Positions 37,445 to 47,814 are shown, counted from the first letter of the stretch. The stretch: DNA of 64,000 nucleotides from Methanobrevibacter sp. TMH8 (GCF_020148105.1 NZ_JAHLZE010000029.1:1-64000), one strand, 5' to 3'. The notes: generated by a model not told the origin, from the letters alone. Program-made: numbers and translations.

Positions 37445-38062
37445 ATGATTACAATTATAGATTATGGGAGTGGAAATCTTAGAAGTATTTCTAATGGTTT
37501 TTCTAAGATTGATGTAGAGTCCAATATTACAAACGATCCTGAGACAATAGCTGATGCTGAATACCTAGTTTTACCTGGAGTAGGAGCATTTGGAGAAGCT
37601 ATGAAAAATATTGAACCTTATAAAAAATTAATAATTGAACATATAAATGATGATAAGCCATTTTTAGGAGTATGTTTAGGGCTTCAAATATTATTAACAA
37701 GTAGTGAAGAAACTCCAAATGTTAAAGGGTTAGATATTTTCAAAGGAGAAGTTAAAAGGTTTTCAAAAGAAAATGGTCTTAAAGTTCCTCATATGGGATG
37801 GAATCAGGTTGATATGACTCTTTGTGAAAAATCAAAAGCTTGTTCTATTATAGATACAGTCGATAAAGACTATTTTTATTTTGTTCACTCCTACTATGCA
37901 TCTCCAGAAGATGAAGATGTTATATCAGGTATTACAAAATATGGTTTTGATGTTCCAGCTGTTTTAAGTGAAAATAATGTATTTGCTACTCAGTTCCATC
38001 CAGAAAAAAGTGGAGTTCCTGGATTAAAAATACTTAAAAACTTCGTTACAATAAATTTTTAA
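37445..38062 (+). CDS. hisH: Imidazole glycerol phosphate synthase, glutaminase subunit
   Basis: HisH supplies ammonia to HisF in histidine synthesis. The 205-residue product begins MITIIDYGSGNLRSI, the class I glutaminase start of HisH. The nucleophile Cys is in GVCLGLQILL (about residue 78), and the His-Glu pair is in ATQFHPEKSG near residue 185. PHMGWNQV is the HisH interface motif. The ribosome-binding site is weak (AGGC). The gene stands alone; hisF is not in the window. Confidence 0.94.
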   Translation: MITIIDYGSGNLRSISNGFSKIDVESNITNDPETIADAEYLVLPGVGAFGEAMKNIEPYKKLIIEHINDDKPFLGVCLGLQILLTSSEETPNVKGLDIFKGEVKRFSKENGLKVPHMGWNQVDMTLCEKSKACSIIDTVDKDYFYFVHSYYASPEDEDVISGITKYGFDVPAVLSENNVFATQFHPEKSGVPGLKILKNFVTINF

Positions 38063-38170
38063 GAAGTTTTACCCATATTTATTTCATATATTATTTTTAT
38101 TCTATCTTATTTTTCATACTTTTAATTCTATTTTAATTATTTTTAATTAAAAATTATTTTTACTCAAAAA

Positions 38171-38458
38171 TTATAATCTAGAATAGCTATAATAACCTTT
38201 TACATCTGTATTTTTATCAACATACTCTGTATCAGGATCTAATTTACAGTCAACTAATATTTTACCATTTAATAATTCAATATGGAATACTCCAAAATCA
38301 AGCAATTTAAGATAATCTTCTTTATCTTTAAAATTTACCCAAAAAGGTAAATCATCAAACGCAGGTTTTAAAGTATCTTCTTTATTTATTCTGACGTTAA
38401 AAACAAATATTTGTTCTAAATATGTATCAGTATATCCGGTTCCTAAATTTAAATCCAT
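38171..38458 (-). CDS. Small hypothetical protein
   Basis: I do not recognise this 95-residue protein. AGGT lies 8 nt before the ATG, which supports a real gene. It begins MDLNLGTGYTDTYLEQIFVF, is acidic, and has no membrane helix and a single cysteine. The order of strands and aromatic residues suggests a small soluble beta-rich domain. It is convergent with hisH and stands alone. Confidence 0.6.
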   Translation of the reverse strand: MDLNLGTGYTDTYLEQIFVFNVRINKEDTLKPAFDDLPFWVNFKDKEDYLKLLDFGVFHIELLNGKILVDCKLDPDTEYVDKNTDVKGYYSYSRL

Positions 38459-38855
38459 GAAAATTACCTACGAAATTTATTTTTATTTATATTAATTTTT
38501 TTATGTATATTAATTTCATCATATTTTATTATATTATTTTAATTATATTATCTTAATTATTATATTATTAATTTTTTGTAATTGATATTTTTATTAAAAA
38601 AGAAATAATTAATATTATAATGAAACATAAAAATTAACCAATAATTATACATAAATACTATACAGATAAATTGAATAATTAATTTATTTAATAAATAAGT
38701 TGAAATATAAAGAAAAAAGTATGTTTAAAGGACAAATAACTCTTTATAAAACTTTTAAATAAATCATACTAAAAATTAGATAATTACGAAAATAATATAT
38801 AATAAAAATAACAGACGTTATAATATAAATGAACATTAAATCATGAAGTGATTAT
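38459..38855. other. Catalase upstream region
   Basis: About 400 bp between divergent genes. A loose inverted pair AGTATG (38719-38724) and CATACT (38766-38771) frames a TATA-like CTTTATAAAACTT about 100 nt before the catalase start, possibly its promoter. The rest is AT-rich without a gene. Confidence 0.4.
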
Positions 38856-40367
38856 ATGTCAAATAAGAAAAAATTAACAACAAATAAAGGGATTCCAGTT
38901 CCAAATGACCAAGCATCCATTACTACAGGTAAGGGATCTAGCTATGTAATGTTAGGAGATTCTCATTTAACTGAGAAACTTGCGCATTTTGGTAGGGAAA
39001 GAATTCCTGAAAGAGTAGTACATGCGAAAGGAACTGGAGCCTATGGATACTTTGAGGTTACAAATGATCTTTCTAAATACACTAGAGCAAAATTTCTTTC
39101 TGAAGTTGGTAAAAAAACAGATGCATTCATAAGATTTTCAACTGTAGGGGGAGAAAGAGGTTCTGCTGATGCAAAAAGAGATCCACGTGGAACAGCTATG
39201 AAATTTTATACAGAAGAAGGTAATTATGATCTTGTTGGTAACAATACCCCTATATTTTTCATTAGAGATACAATAAAATTCCCAGATTTTATCCATACAC
39301 AAAAAAGGAATCCTAAAAATAATTTACCTGATGCAGATATGTTTTGGGACTTTATGTCTTTAACTCCTGAGTCTATTCATCAAGCAACATTTTTGTTTAC
39401 TGATAGAGGAACACCAATGAACTTTAGACATATGCATTTGTTTGGAAGTCATACATTTATGTGGTATAATGAAAAAAATGAATATGTTTGGGTGAAATAT
39501 CATTTTAAAACAGCTCAAGGAATAGAAAATTTAACCAATGATGAAGCTGTTAAAATGTGTGGTGAAAATCCAGATCATGCAGTTGAAGATTTATTTGAAG
39601 CTATTGAAGAGGGAAACTATCCTGAATGGAATGTTTATGTTCAGATTATGACTCCTGAAGAAGCTAAAGAATATAAGTTTGATCCATTTGATGTAACAAA
39701 AGTATGGTTCCATGATGACTACCCACTAATCCCTCTTGGAAAGTTTGTATTAAACAGAAATCCAGAAAATTTCTTTGCTGAAGTTGAACAAGCAGCTTTT
39801 GCACCTTCTAACTTTGTTCCAGGTATTGGTCCTTCTCCAGATAGATTATTACAAGGAAGATTATTCTCTTATGAAGATACTCAAAGACATAGATTAGGTC
39901 CAAATCATCACCAAATTCCAGTAAACAGAGCAAAAAATACAGAAGTTAATACCTATCAAAGAGATAGCTATATGGCTGTTGATGGTAATGGTGGAAGTGG
40001 TCCTAACTACTATCCAAACTCATTTAATGGTCCAGAACCTGATGAAACAGTTACCCCACCAACCATAGAAGTAGATGCTGAAATCAACAGACATACTAGA
40101 CCAACCGAAGACATTGACTTCTTCCAAACTGGTGAACTTTGGAGAAGAGTTTTATCTGATGAAGATAAAGATCATCTTGTATACAATATACAAGTACATT
40201 TAGGTAATGCTCAAGAAAGAATCCAATACAGGCAATGCTCTCTTTTTTACAAAGCAGACCCCGAATATGGTTCTCGTGTAGCTGAAGCTATTGGTCTTGA
40301 TGTCAGTAAAGTCAAAGAATTATCTGAAATGACTCAAGAAGAAAGAGTAGAAGCTACAAAACAATGA
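38856..40367 (+). CDS. katA: Monofunctional haem catalase
   Basis: This small-subunit catalase of 503 residues decomposes hydrogen peroxide. The distal His is His56 in RVVHAKGTGAYGYF, the catalytic Asn is probably Asn129 in VGNNTPIFFIRD, and the haem-ligand Tyr lies in RLFSYEDTQRHRLGPNH. The length and motifs are normal throughout, so the gene looks intact. GTGATT precedes the start. Catalase is known in Methanobrevibacter arboriphilus and relatives, which must take up haem because they lack its synthesis. The gene may derive from bacteria, but its AT content matches its surroundings. Confidence 0.95.
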   Translation: MSNKKKLTTNKGIPVPNDQASITTGKGSSYVMLGDSHLTEKLAHFGRERIPERVVHAKGTGAYGYFEVTNDLSKYTRAKFLSEVGKKTDAFIRFSTVGGERGSADAKRDPRGTAMKFYTEEGNYDLVGNNTPIFFIRDTIKFPDFIHTQKRNPKNNLPDADMFWDFMSLTPESIHQATFLFTDRGTPMNFRHMHLFGSHTFMWYNEKNEYVWVKYHFKTAQGIENLTNDEAVKMCGENPDHAVEDLFEAIEEGNYPEWNVYVQIMTPEEAKEYKFDPFDVTKVWFHDDYPLIPLGKFVLNRNPENFFAEVEQAAFAPSNFVPGIGPSPDRLLQGRLFSYEDTQRHRLGPNHHQIPVNRAKNTEVNTYQRDSYMAVDGNGGSGPNYYPNSFNGPEPDETVTPPTIEVDAEINRHTRPTEDIDFFQTGELWRRVLSDEDKDHLVYNIQVHLGNAQERIQYRQCSLFYKADPEYGSRVAEAIGLDVSKVKELSEMTQEERVEATKQ

Positions 40368-40481
40368 TATAACTACTTATATTAATTTATTACTTGATTT
40401 CATAGAAAAGAGTAAAAAGAGTAAAAATAATAGAAATAATAGAAATAGTATAAAATAGACAAAAAATTAAATAGATTTAAT

Positions 40482-40862
40482 ATGGATACTAAAAGAACAC
40501 TTTTCTTTAGTTTAGGTGTAGTTTTAGTAGGCATAGGTGCTGTAGGAGTGGCTCTCCCAGTACTTCCTACTACTCCTTTTATTATAGCTGCAGCAGCATG
40601 CTTTGGAAAAAGTTCAAAAAGAGCTGAAAAATGGATATCTAATAATAGGTACTTTGGTAGCTATATAGAAAACTACAAAAATAAACAAGGCGTACCAATA
40701 GATGTTAAAAGAAATAGTTTAATATTCTTATGGATAATGTTGATTATTTCAGCTTTCATTATAAATAAGCCAATTATGTTTATTGTGCTAGCTGTTGTTG
40801 GAATCGGAGTTAGTATTCATATTTTACTTTTAAAAACAAAAATAGAAGAAAAAGCCGAATAA
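40482..40862 (+). CDS. YbaN/DUF454 family membrane protein
   Basis: The 126-residue protein has three membrane helices. The family signature LPVLPTTPFIIAAAACFGKSSKRAEKWISNNRYFG follows the first helix. DUF454 proteins are small inner-membrane proteins of unknown function. It follows the catalase gene by 114 bp on the same strand. No clear ribosome-binding site is seen. In some bacteria ybaN-like genes lie near haem-uptake genes, which makes the neighbourhood mildly suggestive, no more. Confidence 0.82.
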   Translation: MDTKRTLFFSLGVVLVGIGAVGVALPVLPTTPFIIAAAACFGKSSKRAEKWISNNRYFGSYIENYKNKQGVPIDVKRNSLIFLWIMLIISAFIINKPIMFIVLAVVGIGVSIHILLLKTKIEEKAE

Positions 40863-41445
40863 TCTCTATATAAAATAATTTAATTCATAATTACATATTT
40901 ATATCATAATTATAGATATTATAAATGATTTATTTAATTTTTAATACAATTATTTTTTTATTTTTTATTAATTCATTTTAATAATTTTTTTATAAAATTT
41001 TAATAATATTTTAATAATATATTAATAATATATTTTTATAATTTAATTTTATAATTTAATTTTAATTTACCTTCAATATGTTTTTGATATATTTTAATTT
41101 ATTTTATAATTCAGTTTATAATATAATTTATAATTCATTTTAATCATCTGTAATTAATCATTTATTTTAATATTTTACATTAAATTAATTTAATTAGTTA
41201 ATTTCATTTAATATAATATTTTTGACTCATATATACACTATTTTTATATATTTTTCAATTTTTATTTTTAAAAATTTAATTTAAAAGTTTAATATTAATT
41301 ATTTTATGAAAAATATAAATATTTTAAAAAACATAATAATATAGTGTTTGATTAACTAAAAATAATTAAAAAATGAATAATTAAAAGGGAATGCTAAAAA
41401 AACAATGAATAATTAATGTTAAGATACTTGAAAAGGAGTTAAACT
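40863..41445. other. Intergenic region upstream of the DUF4240 gene
   Basis: This 580-bp stretch is nearly pure A/T with long T-rich runs (40940-41060) just after the DUF454 gene, which may help termination. No ORF with a ribosome-binding site is seen apart from the next gene's own AAGGAG. Confidence 0.45.
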
Positions 41446-42018
41446 ATGATGGACAAAAATGAATTTTGGGAATTAATTCAAACATCTTATAAAGAGGCAG
41501 ATTGGGAAACTGATAAAGAAATGGAACTTTTAATAAATAAGTTGTCTGAATATTCACAGGAAGATATATTAAGATTTGGAAAAATCTACGATATATATGC
41601 AAAAGAGTCTTATAAAAAAAAATTATGGGCCGCTGCATATGTAATGAATGGTGGTTGTTCAGATGATTGTTTCGATTATTTTAGAGGATGGTTAATATCA
41701 AGAGGAAAAGAACCTTATCTTAATGCATTGATTAATCCAGATTCTCTTATTGATTTAGATATACCTTATGAAGATGACAATTTTGAAAATGAGCTAATGC
41801 TGAGTGTAGCTCAAATATCTTTCAATAAAAAAATAGGAACAGAAGAAGATATAAATGTTTATTTTGAAAGAATGAAACAATTTGAACTAGATTCAGATGA
41901 AATACTCAGAATTGTAGCTGAAATATCTTTTGATGAGAATATTGATGCTGAATGGGATGAAGATGATGAAGAAAGTTTGAAAAATCTTGTTCCAAAATTA
42001 TATGATCAGTATTGGTAG
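41446..42018 (+). CDS. DUF4240 domain protein
   Basis: The 190-residue protein begins MMDKNEFWELIQTS, follows AAGGAG by 7-10 nt and has no membrane helix. FWELI, YAKESYKKKLWAAAYVMNGGCSDD and FRGWLISRGKEPY are the DUF4240 pattern. The family is found beside polymorphic immunity systems and in stand-alone copies; its function is unknown. The C-terminal half is acidic (WDEDDEE). GNAT and ZIP genes follow on the same strand. Confidence 0.82.
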   Translation: MMDKNEFWELIQTSYKEADWETDKEMELLINKLSEYSQEDILRFGKIYDIYAKESYKKKLWAAAYVMNGGCSDDCFDYFRGWLISRGKEPYLNALINPDSLIDLDIPYEDDNFENELMLSVAQISFNKKIGTEEDINVYFERMKQFELDSDEILRIVAEISFDENIDAEWDEDDEESLKNLVPKLYDQYW

Positions 42019-42082
42019 TTATTGGTAGATATCTAATGAAAAATATTTAAGGTATTGAAATCTTAATTATTCAAATAATTCA

Positions 42083-42691
42083 ATGAAATCAAAGAGCAAT
42101 CCTGAATATAAACTAAGGAAATTCAAAAAACAAGATGTCGATAGCATAACTAAATATGCTAATAATAAGAATATAGCTAAATGGCTTACAAATGAATTTC
42201 CACATCCTTATTCAAAAAAAGATGCTGGAATTTTTATAGATATAGTTTCAAAAGAAGATCCTATCATTGTATTCGCCATTGAAATTAATGGAGAAGCTGC
42301 TGGTGCGATAGCTGTAACACCAGAAAGTGAAAATAAAAATAATGAGAGCAAAGAAAAACACGAAAAAAATAAACAACATAATACTGAGATTCAAGATACC
42401 AAAATAAATATATGCAATAAACAAGCTGAATTAGGATATTGGTTAGGTGAAAAATACTGGAACAAAGGAATTATGACATCTGTTATCAAAAAAATGGTTA
42501 ATTATGGGTTTGAAACATTTGATATTGATTGTATATTTGCAACCCCATTTTTAGAAAATATAGTTTCTCAAAAAGTCCTTAAAAAAGTTGGTTTTAAAAA
42601 TAATTCTGAATCCAAAACTATAATTAAAAATAGTGAAGCATATGAGGTCTTTATTTTTTCAATTGAAAAAAATCAAATAATAGATATTTAA
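42083..42691 (+). CDS. GNAT acetyltransferase (RimJ/RimL-like) with a low-complexity insert
   Basis: The 202-residue product starts with the strand YKLRKFKKQDVDSI of acetyl-CoA acetyltransferases and has ELGYWLGEKYWNKGIMTSVIKKMVNYGF, the typical CoA-binding region, then ATPFLENIVSQKVLKKVGF. An Asn/Lys/Glu-rich insert of about 30 residues (about 88-117) splits strand 3 from strand 4, where family members have a short loop. No ribosome-binding site is evident. The acceptor could be a protein N-terminus or a small molecule. Confidence 0.85.
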   Translation: MKSKSNPEYKLRKFKKQDVDSITKYANNKNIAKWLTNEFPHPYSKKDAGIFIDIVSKEDPIIVFAIEINGEAAGAIAVTPESENKNNESKEKHEKNKQHNTEIQDTKINICNKQAELGYWLGEKYWNKGIMTSVIKKMVNYGFETFDIDCIFATPFLENIVSQKVLKKVGFKNNSESKTIIKNSEAYEVFIFSIEKNQIIDI

Positions 42692-42707
42692 AAAATGTGT
42701 GTTTATT

Positions 42708-43589
42708 ATGATTCCTGATTATATTTTCGCAGGATTATGGGGAGGTATTGGAAGTATCGGACTTCTAATTGGTAGTTTTGTTGGATATAAATATAATATA
42801 TCTAAAAAATATATAGCAATTGTAACTGCTTTTAGTTCAGGAATATTAATATCCGCCCTTTGTTTTGAACTTCTTCTCGAATCTTATCATTATGGCAATA
42901 TTTATACCCTGTCAATAGGATTTATTACAGGTGTTGTTGGATTTACTATAATTGATACATTTATAAATCGATTAAACACTAAAAAACAGGCTAAAAGTAA
43001 TATTAAGGATAATAAACAGATTATATCTGAAAATAATAGTAAAAATATTGGCATTAATATCAATAATAACACAATTAATAGTAATGATAAGAATATCCAT
43101 AAATATAGAATTATCAAAAATAGATACAAAGGCTACCTTAATAAATACCAAATTGAAGGATTAACTGCTTTTGCAGCTGCAATATTAGATGGGATTCCAG
43201 AATCAATAGCTATTGGATTAACATATTTTATAGGAGGACCAATAAGTTTAGCTCTGTTAATTTCAATTTTTATTGCAAACTCATTTGAAGGAATGTCAGC
43301 TTCATCCTATATGAAATTAGGCGGATGGAATGGGAAAAATATAATGGGTCTCTGGATTTCTGTTTTAATACTAGCATTTACATCAGCAATGTTAAGTTAT
43401 ATCATATTCTCCCATACTGATCAACACATATTATCCGGCGCATTAGCAATGTCAGCTGGTGCAATTCTAGCTATGATAGCCGATACTATGTTACCAGAAG
43501 CTTTTTCTGAAACAAGAGAATATACTGGTCTTTTAATGGCCATAGGATTCTTGATATCATTTACTTTATCACAATTAACATTCGGTTAA
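42708..43589 (+). CDS. ZIP family metal transporter
   Basis: Eight helices in 293 residues, split by a long Asn/Lys-rich cytosolic loop (about residues 95-145), the usual site of the variable ZIP loop. LDGIPESIAIGL in helix 4 and IANSFEGMSASS in helix 5 replace the classical HxxPEG; metal-binding His is thus partly lost. LPEAFSE is the late-helix motif. ATG at 42708 is chosen over a GTG three codons earlier; neither has a clear ribosome-binding site. The likely substrate is zinc or iron. Confidence 0.8.
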   Translation: MIPDYIFAGLWGGIGSIGLLIGSFVGYKYNISKKYIAIVTAFSSGILISALCFELLLESYHYGNIYTLSIGFITGVVGFTIIDTFINRLNTKKQAKSNIKDNKQIISENNSKNIGININNNTINSNDKNIHKYRIIKNRYKGYLNKYQIEGLTAFAAAILDGIPESIAIGLTYFIGGPISLALLISIFIANSFEGMSASSYMKLGGWNGKNIMGLWISVLILAFTSAMLSYIIFSHTDQHILSGALAMSAGAILAMIADTMLPEAFSETREYTGLLMAIGFLISFTLSQLTFG

Positions 43590-43759
43590 ATTAGTTTATT
43601 AATGATATTCAGTATCAAAACTAATTAAAAAATAATAAAATAGATATAAATATAATAATAACAAATATCAAATACTTATATCTGATAATAGATAATTACA
43701 TACAATAATAAATACTAAATAACATATTATAATATATAACTATCAAAAAAGGTGATTTT

Positions 43760-44437
43760 ATGAAAGATGTAGCTAATCAGTTTAATAAAATAGCTGAAAA
43801 ATATGATTCTCAAAGAAAAAAATTAATCCCAGTTTTTGATGATTTTTATGGAATAGCTATTAATAGTGTTAAAATTGAAGACCCTATCCCAAATGTTCTT
43901 GAAATAGGAACTGGTACTGGATTATTTACAGAAATGTTTCTTAAAAAGTATCCGAATGCAGAAATGGATCTTGTAGACATTTCTGAAAATATGTTAGATG
44001 TGGCTAAAGAACGTTTTCAAACAAACACTAACCTTAATTTTTACTTAGAAGATATCACTAAATTTGAAGTAGAAGAGGATAAGCAATACGATGCAATTAT
44101 CTCATCATTAGCTATTCATCACTTATCAAATCCAGAAAAAGAAAAATTATACCATAAAATAGGTGAATGGATAAAACCAGAAGGAATATTTGTAAATGCA
44201 GAAATGATAGCTGGTGAAACAAAATATCTTGATAAAATGTATCAAGAAAATGAAAAAGAAATGACTAAAAAAGCAGGACTTGATAACGAAAGTGAAAAAA
44301 AAGCTTTTGAAAGAATGCACCTTGATATGAAAGTTCCAGCAAGTACACAATTAAAATGGCTAGAAGATGCTGGATTTTCCCATGTTGACTGTATTTACAA
44401 AGCATATAGTTTTGGTGTTTTATGGGCTAAAAAATAA
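43760..44437 (+). CDS. Class I SAM-dependent methyltransferase
   Basis: The 225-residue soluble enzyme has the SAM-binding motif VLEIGTGTGLFTEMF (about residues 50-64), motif II DLVDISENMLDVA and the post-motif DAIISSLAIHHLS. It most resembles small methyltransferases of the Methyltransf_25 type. AAGGTGATTTT precedes the start, a strong site. The substrate is not visible from the sequence. It stands alone. Confidence 0.88.
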   Translation: MKDVANQFNKIAEKYDSQRKKLIPVFDDFYGIAINSVKIEDPIPNVLEIGTGTGLFTEMFLKKYPNAEMDLVDISENMLDVAKERFQTNTNLNFYLEDITKFEVEEDKQYDAIISSLAIHHLSNPEKEKLYHKIGEWIKPEGIFVNAEMIAGETKYLDKMYQENEKEMTKKAGLDNESEKKAFERMHLDMKVPASTQLKWLEDAGFSHVDCIYKAYSFGVLWAKK

Positions 44438-44591
44438 TGAAACAACTTAAATAAAATTAAAAAAATAAAATATTCATAATATAAAATTAGATAAAACTAA
44501 AAAATAAAATTAATAAAAATAAAAATAAAAAATATAAAAGTAAAACATATAAAAATGATTATAAATTAATAAATAAAGAAATTAAAAGTGT

Positions 44592-45779
44592 TTAGCTAGT
44601 AATAATACTGATAATATCTCCATCACATAGTTCATAATCACTAGCTACACGCATATTTTTTCTTGCATTAATAGCATGCATAAATTTGTCACCAATATCT
44701 GTATGTACAACATAAGCAAGATTTCTTGGATTAGATCCTAATCTAATGAGAATTGGATCTGGAAGAACATTACCATTATTATCTGTGAATTTATGCTCGT
44801 CTTCAACAGGATAGACAACAATCATATTAAGTAATTCAAATACTGCTGTATTTAAAGCTTTTTGAACACCAGTACTACCATATTTCATAAGTACATTTTC
44901 TTTAATGTAATTCAAAGCATTGAGTTGATTTTTATTCAATTTTTCCTCATCAACTATCTCAAAATCAGAATCTCCTGAGTTATAATTAATAAGACCTGCT
45001 TTAGCTGCATTAACCAATGCAAGTTCACTGTCAGCTGAAGCTGGAATAACATCTGGATATTTTTCTTTAATTCTTTTTATATTCTCTTCAGAAGTTGGAA
45101 GATCAGCTTTATTAGCTACAATCAACATTGGCTTAGCTATTCTTCTAAGATTTGTAACTAGTTCAATTAAATCTTCTTTTTCCCATTTTTGATAATCTGG
45201 ATTTGCTCCTCTTTTTGCTTCAATCACATCTTCAAGAGTTACACCAGTCCCAGACATTTGTTCATATATAACTTTAGCTACATCTAATTTTTCAGCTTCT
45301 ATTTTCCTAATGAGCCTACTCCAATTTTTGCTTAAAATTCCATACATCCACATTACAATCTCATATTCAAGAAACTCAATATCTTCCAAAGGATCATGAG
45401 TACCAGGATCAACTGGACGACCTTCCTCATCAGTAGAACCTGAAGCATCAATAACATGAATAAAAACTTTAGCTTGTCTTAAATCATCCAAAAACTTATT
45501 TCCAAGGCCTCGACCTTCATGAGCTCCTGGAACAAGTCCAGCTACATCAATTAATTCCACATGAATATATCTTTTTCCATCTATACATTCAGAATTTCTT
45601 GGATTGCATGTGAGTTCTAAGTCAACACAAGGACATGGTTTTACGACATTTGCAATAGCTTTATTAGCATCTATTGTTGTGAAAGGGTAATCGGCCATTT
45701 CTACAGTAGAAGTTGTAGCTGAATTAAAGAATGAAGATTTTCCTACATTTGGTTTTCCTGTAACTGCGATTTGAAGCAT
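44592..45779 (-). CDS. YchF/Obg-type GTPase (archaeal OLA1 relative)
   Basis: The 395-residue protein has G1 [13 protein letters not shown]3 [16 protein letters not shown], the G4-like NKADLP and a C-terminal TGS domain (about residues 320-395) ending in SIITS. A CPC...CNPRNSEC cysteine cluster (about residues 48-64) is inserted before G3, as in archaeal and eukaryotic relatives. Members bind ribosomes and some prefer ATP to GTP. GTGAT precedes the start. It stands alone. Confidence 0.9.
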   Translation of the reverse strand: MLQIAVTGKPNVGKSSFFNSATTSTVEMADYPFTTIDANKAIANVVKPCPCVDLELTCNPRNSECIDGKRYIHVELIDVAGLVPGAHEGRGLGNKFLDDLRQAKVFIHVIDASGSTDEEGRPVDPGTHDPLEDIEFLEYEIVMWMYGILSKNWSRLIRKIEAEKLDVAKVIYEQMSGTGVTLEDVIEAKRGANPDYQKWEKEDLIELVTNLRRIAKPMLIVANKADLPTSEENIKRIKEKYPDVIPASADSELALVNAAKAGLINYNSGDSDFEIVDEEKLNKNQLNALNYIKENVLMKYGSTGVQKALNTAVFELLNMIVVYPVEDEHKFTDNNGNVLPDPILIRLGSNPRNLAYVVHTDIGDKFMHAINARKNMRVASDYELCDGDIISIITS

Positions 45780-46229
45780 ATTATCACTGATTTAATTGAA
45801 TATAATAAAATTTGATAAAATCTAATAAAATTTAATAAACTTTGTTAAAATTTAATTTAATCTTAAAATTATTATTTAAATTATATAAAAATTTTTTATA
45901 TAATTTTTTTTATATGATTTTTTTATATATTTTTATATATTTTTAGTAAATTTATTTAACATTATTCTGATTATTGTATATTTTATTATAATATTTTTTA
46001 AAAATGCTCTTAATAATGTTTTTAATATACTTTATATAATATTTTAAAAATATTTTTTAAAAATTATAATTATTATATAAATATCTACATCTATCTTTAA
46101 TAAATTATCTATAATCATAACATATCATTTATATTTAATTTGATCTAAAAATTATCTAAATTTTAATAAAAAATATAGTGGATTTAATGGTAAATAATAG
46201 TAAACAATTTATTATAATTTTTAATTAAG
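45780..46229. other. Intergenic region upstream of the YchF-like GTPase gene
   Basis: This 450-bp stretch has long T and AT runs (45890-45960). The GTPase promoter should lie near 45800-45850. I see no gene and no significant repeat. Confidence 0.45.
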
Positions 46230-47084
46230 TTATGCAAGTAACAATCCTAATCCCATAACAAGACTTATAGATATAAGTATAGGACCATATACTTTCTCAA
46301 TAATCTTCGGATCAATTTTTTTAAGAGATTTAGGTCCTAAAAATGCACCTATAATTGATCCACTAGAAAGAAGGAGTATTAAAGGTATATCTAATTTTCC
46401 TAGTACAAAATAACCTCCAATACCAGCTAAAGAATTGAATATAAGCACAAATATAGTTGTACCTACAACCATTATAGCAGGTAAACCTAAACTATAAAGT
46501 CCTGCAGTAACAGGTGGTGTTCCACTTATTCCAAAAATTCCAGCTAATATTCCACCTGCAAATCCAAAAAAAGAAGCAATAACTTTTTTGAATCCATTTA
46601 TTTCTACAATTTTTTCTGTATTCTCTATATTATATGTATTCTCCATATCCTCTATATTTTCATTTGATTTTTCTTTTTCTCTTTCTTTTTCTCTTTCTTT
46701 TTGTTCTTTATATCTTTGTATAAAACTTTTAAGCATTGGAATTAACATTATCAATACAAAAATACCTAAAATTTTTTCAAGAAGAAGTGAAGGGATTAGA
46801 TTTGCAATGTATGTTCCTATTAATGTACCAAATATACCCCCAATTCCCAAGATTAAACCTAAACGAATATTTACATTACCTTCACGATAATGGCTAAATG
46901 CACCTGCAGCTGTTGTAGGCAAAACTGATGCTAAAGATGTAGCAACAGCTATATGTGGAGGAACACCAAAAACAAGTGTTAAAATTGGTACATAAAATCC
47001 ACCTCCTCCTCCACCTAAAGTAGACACTAAAAATCCAACTAAAAATCCGAAAAGGGGAATAAAAATTAAATTAAAATCAAACAT
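46230..47084 (-). CDS. TSUP (TauE/SafE) family transporter
   Basis: The 284-residue protein has eight helices in two halves. The repeats GFLVSTLGGGGGGFYVPILTLVFGVPPHIAVATSLAS and GGILAGIFGISGTPPVTAGLYSLGLPAIMVVGTTIF are the TSUP signature, each with a Gly-rich turn. Members export sulfite, sulfonates or other organic anions. The central loop (about residues 130-165) is a charged EREKEREKEKSNENIED stretch. The ribosome-binding site is weak (AAGGAA). The MBL hydrolase gene lies 22 bp upstream on the same strand, so they probably form an operon. Confidence 0.9.
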   Translation of the reverse strand: MFDFNLIFIPLFGFLVGFLVSTLGGGGGGFYVPILTLVFGVPPHIAVATSLASVLPTTAAGAFSHYREGNVNIRLGLILGIGGIFGTLIGTYIANLIPSLLLEKILGIFVLIMLIPMLKSFIQRYKEQKEREKEREKEKSNENIEDMENTYNIENTEKIVEINGFKKVIASFFGFAGGILAGIFGISGTPPVTAGLYSLGLPAIMVVGTTIFVLIFNSLAGIGGYFVLGKLDIPLILLLSSGSIIGAFLGPKSLKKIDPKIIEKVYGPILISISLVMGLGLLLA

Positions 47085-47106
47085 TTAAATTACAATTCCT
47101 TATGTT

Positions 47107-47814
47107 TTAGTTGGATTTTTCATTGAACAATCCACCATGATAAGCTATAATATTCTCAATATCATATTTTTCGAATTTTTTAATAGAATTTACGGCTTTT
47201 TTCATGTTTTTTTCATTTAAAGGCTGATTTTCAGATCCAATAAATTCCCCATTCCTGACTCTTATTTCATCCCCTAGTATTAGAGTTTTGCTTGGTTTAT
47301 GATATAAACATATATGACCTGGTGTATGATGAGGTGTGTGAATTACTACAATTCCTCCACAATCTGACAATTCTTCACCATCAGCTAAAGTTTCATCAAC
47401 ACGTACATGAGAATTTTCAAATGCATATAATACTTTTTTCTTTTGTTCTTCAGGTAAATCATTAATACGTTCCATAAAAGCAGAATTCATTTTTATCAAT
47501 TTTTTTTCACCCATTATATAAGGTTTATCCTCTTTATGTGCAAAGACTTTAACTTCAGGTAATTCCTCAATAATAGCTTTAATACCCCCAATATGATCAA
47601 CATCTTGATGAGTGACTATAATTTTATTTAATTTTTCAAATGGTACGCCTGCATCTCCCATTACTTTTTTAATTTCAGATAAACTTCCTATTATCCCTGC
47701 ATCAACTAAAATAGCTGTATCCTCATCCCATAGGAGAGTTGGACAAATTGTGCTCTCTTGTCCTATTAATTTCATAGATATCTCTAACATTTCTATTCCA
47801 TTTGCTATTTTCAT
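47107..47814 (-). CDS. Metallo-beta-lactamase fold hydrolase
   Basis: The ATG at 47814 follows AGGTG by 6 nt, and the product is 235 residues. It contains THQDVDHIGG (HxHxDH variant: H-Q-D-V-D-H), HTPHHTPGHICLY and ILGDEIR, the metal ligands of the family, plus a final AYHGG. It may act on thioesters, sulfur compounds or other esters. The TSUP gene, 22 bp downstream, exports oxidised sulfur compounds in several bacteria, so a role in sulfur chemistry is possible but unproven. Confidence 0.88.
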   Translation of the reverse strand: MKIANGIEMLEISMKLIGQESTICPTLLWDEDTAILVDAGIIGSLSEIKKVMGDAGVPFEKLNKIIVTHQDVDHIGGIKAIIEELPEVKVFAHKEDKPYIMGEKKLIKMNSAFMERINDLPEEQKKKVLYAFENSHVRVDETLADGEELSDCGGIVVIHTPHHTPGHICLYHKPSKTLILGDEIRVRNGEFIGSENQPLNEKNMKKAVNSIKKFEKYDIENIIAYHGGLFNEKSN

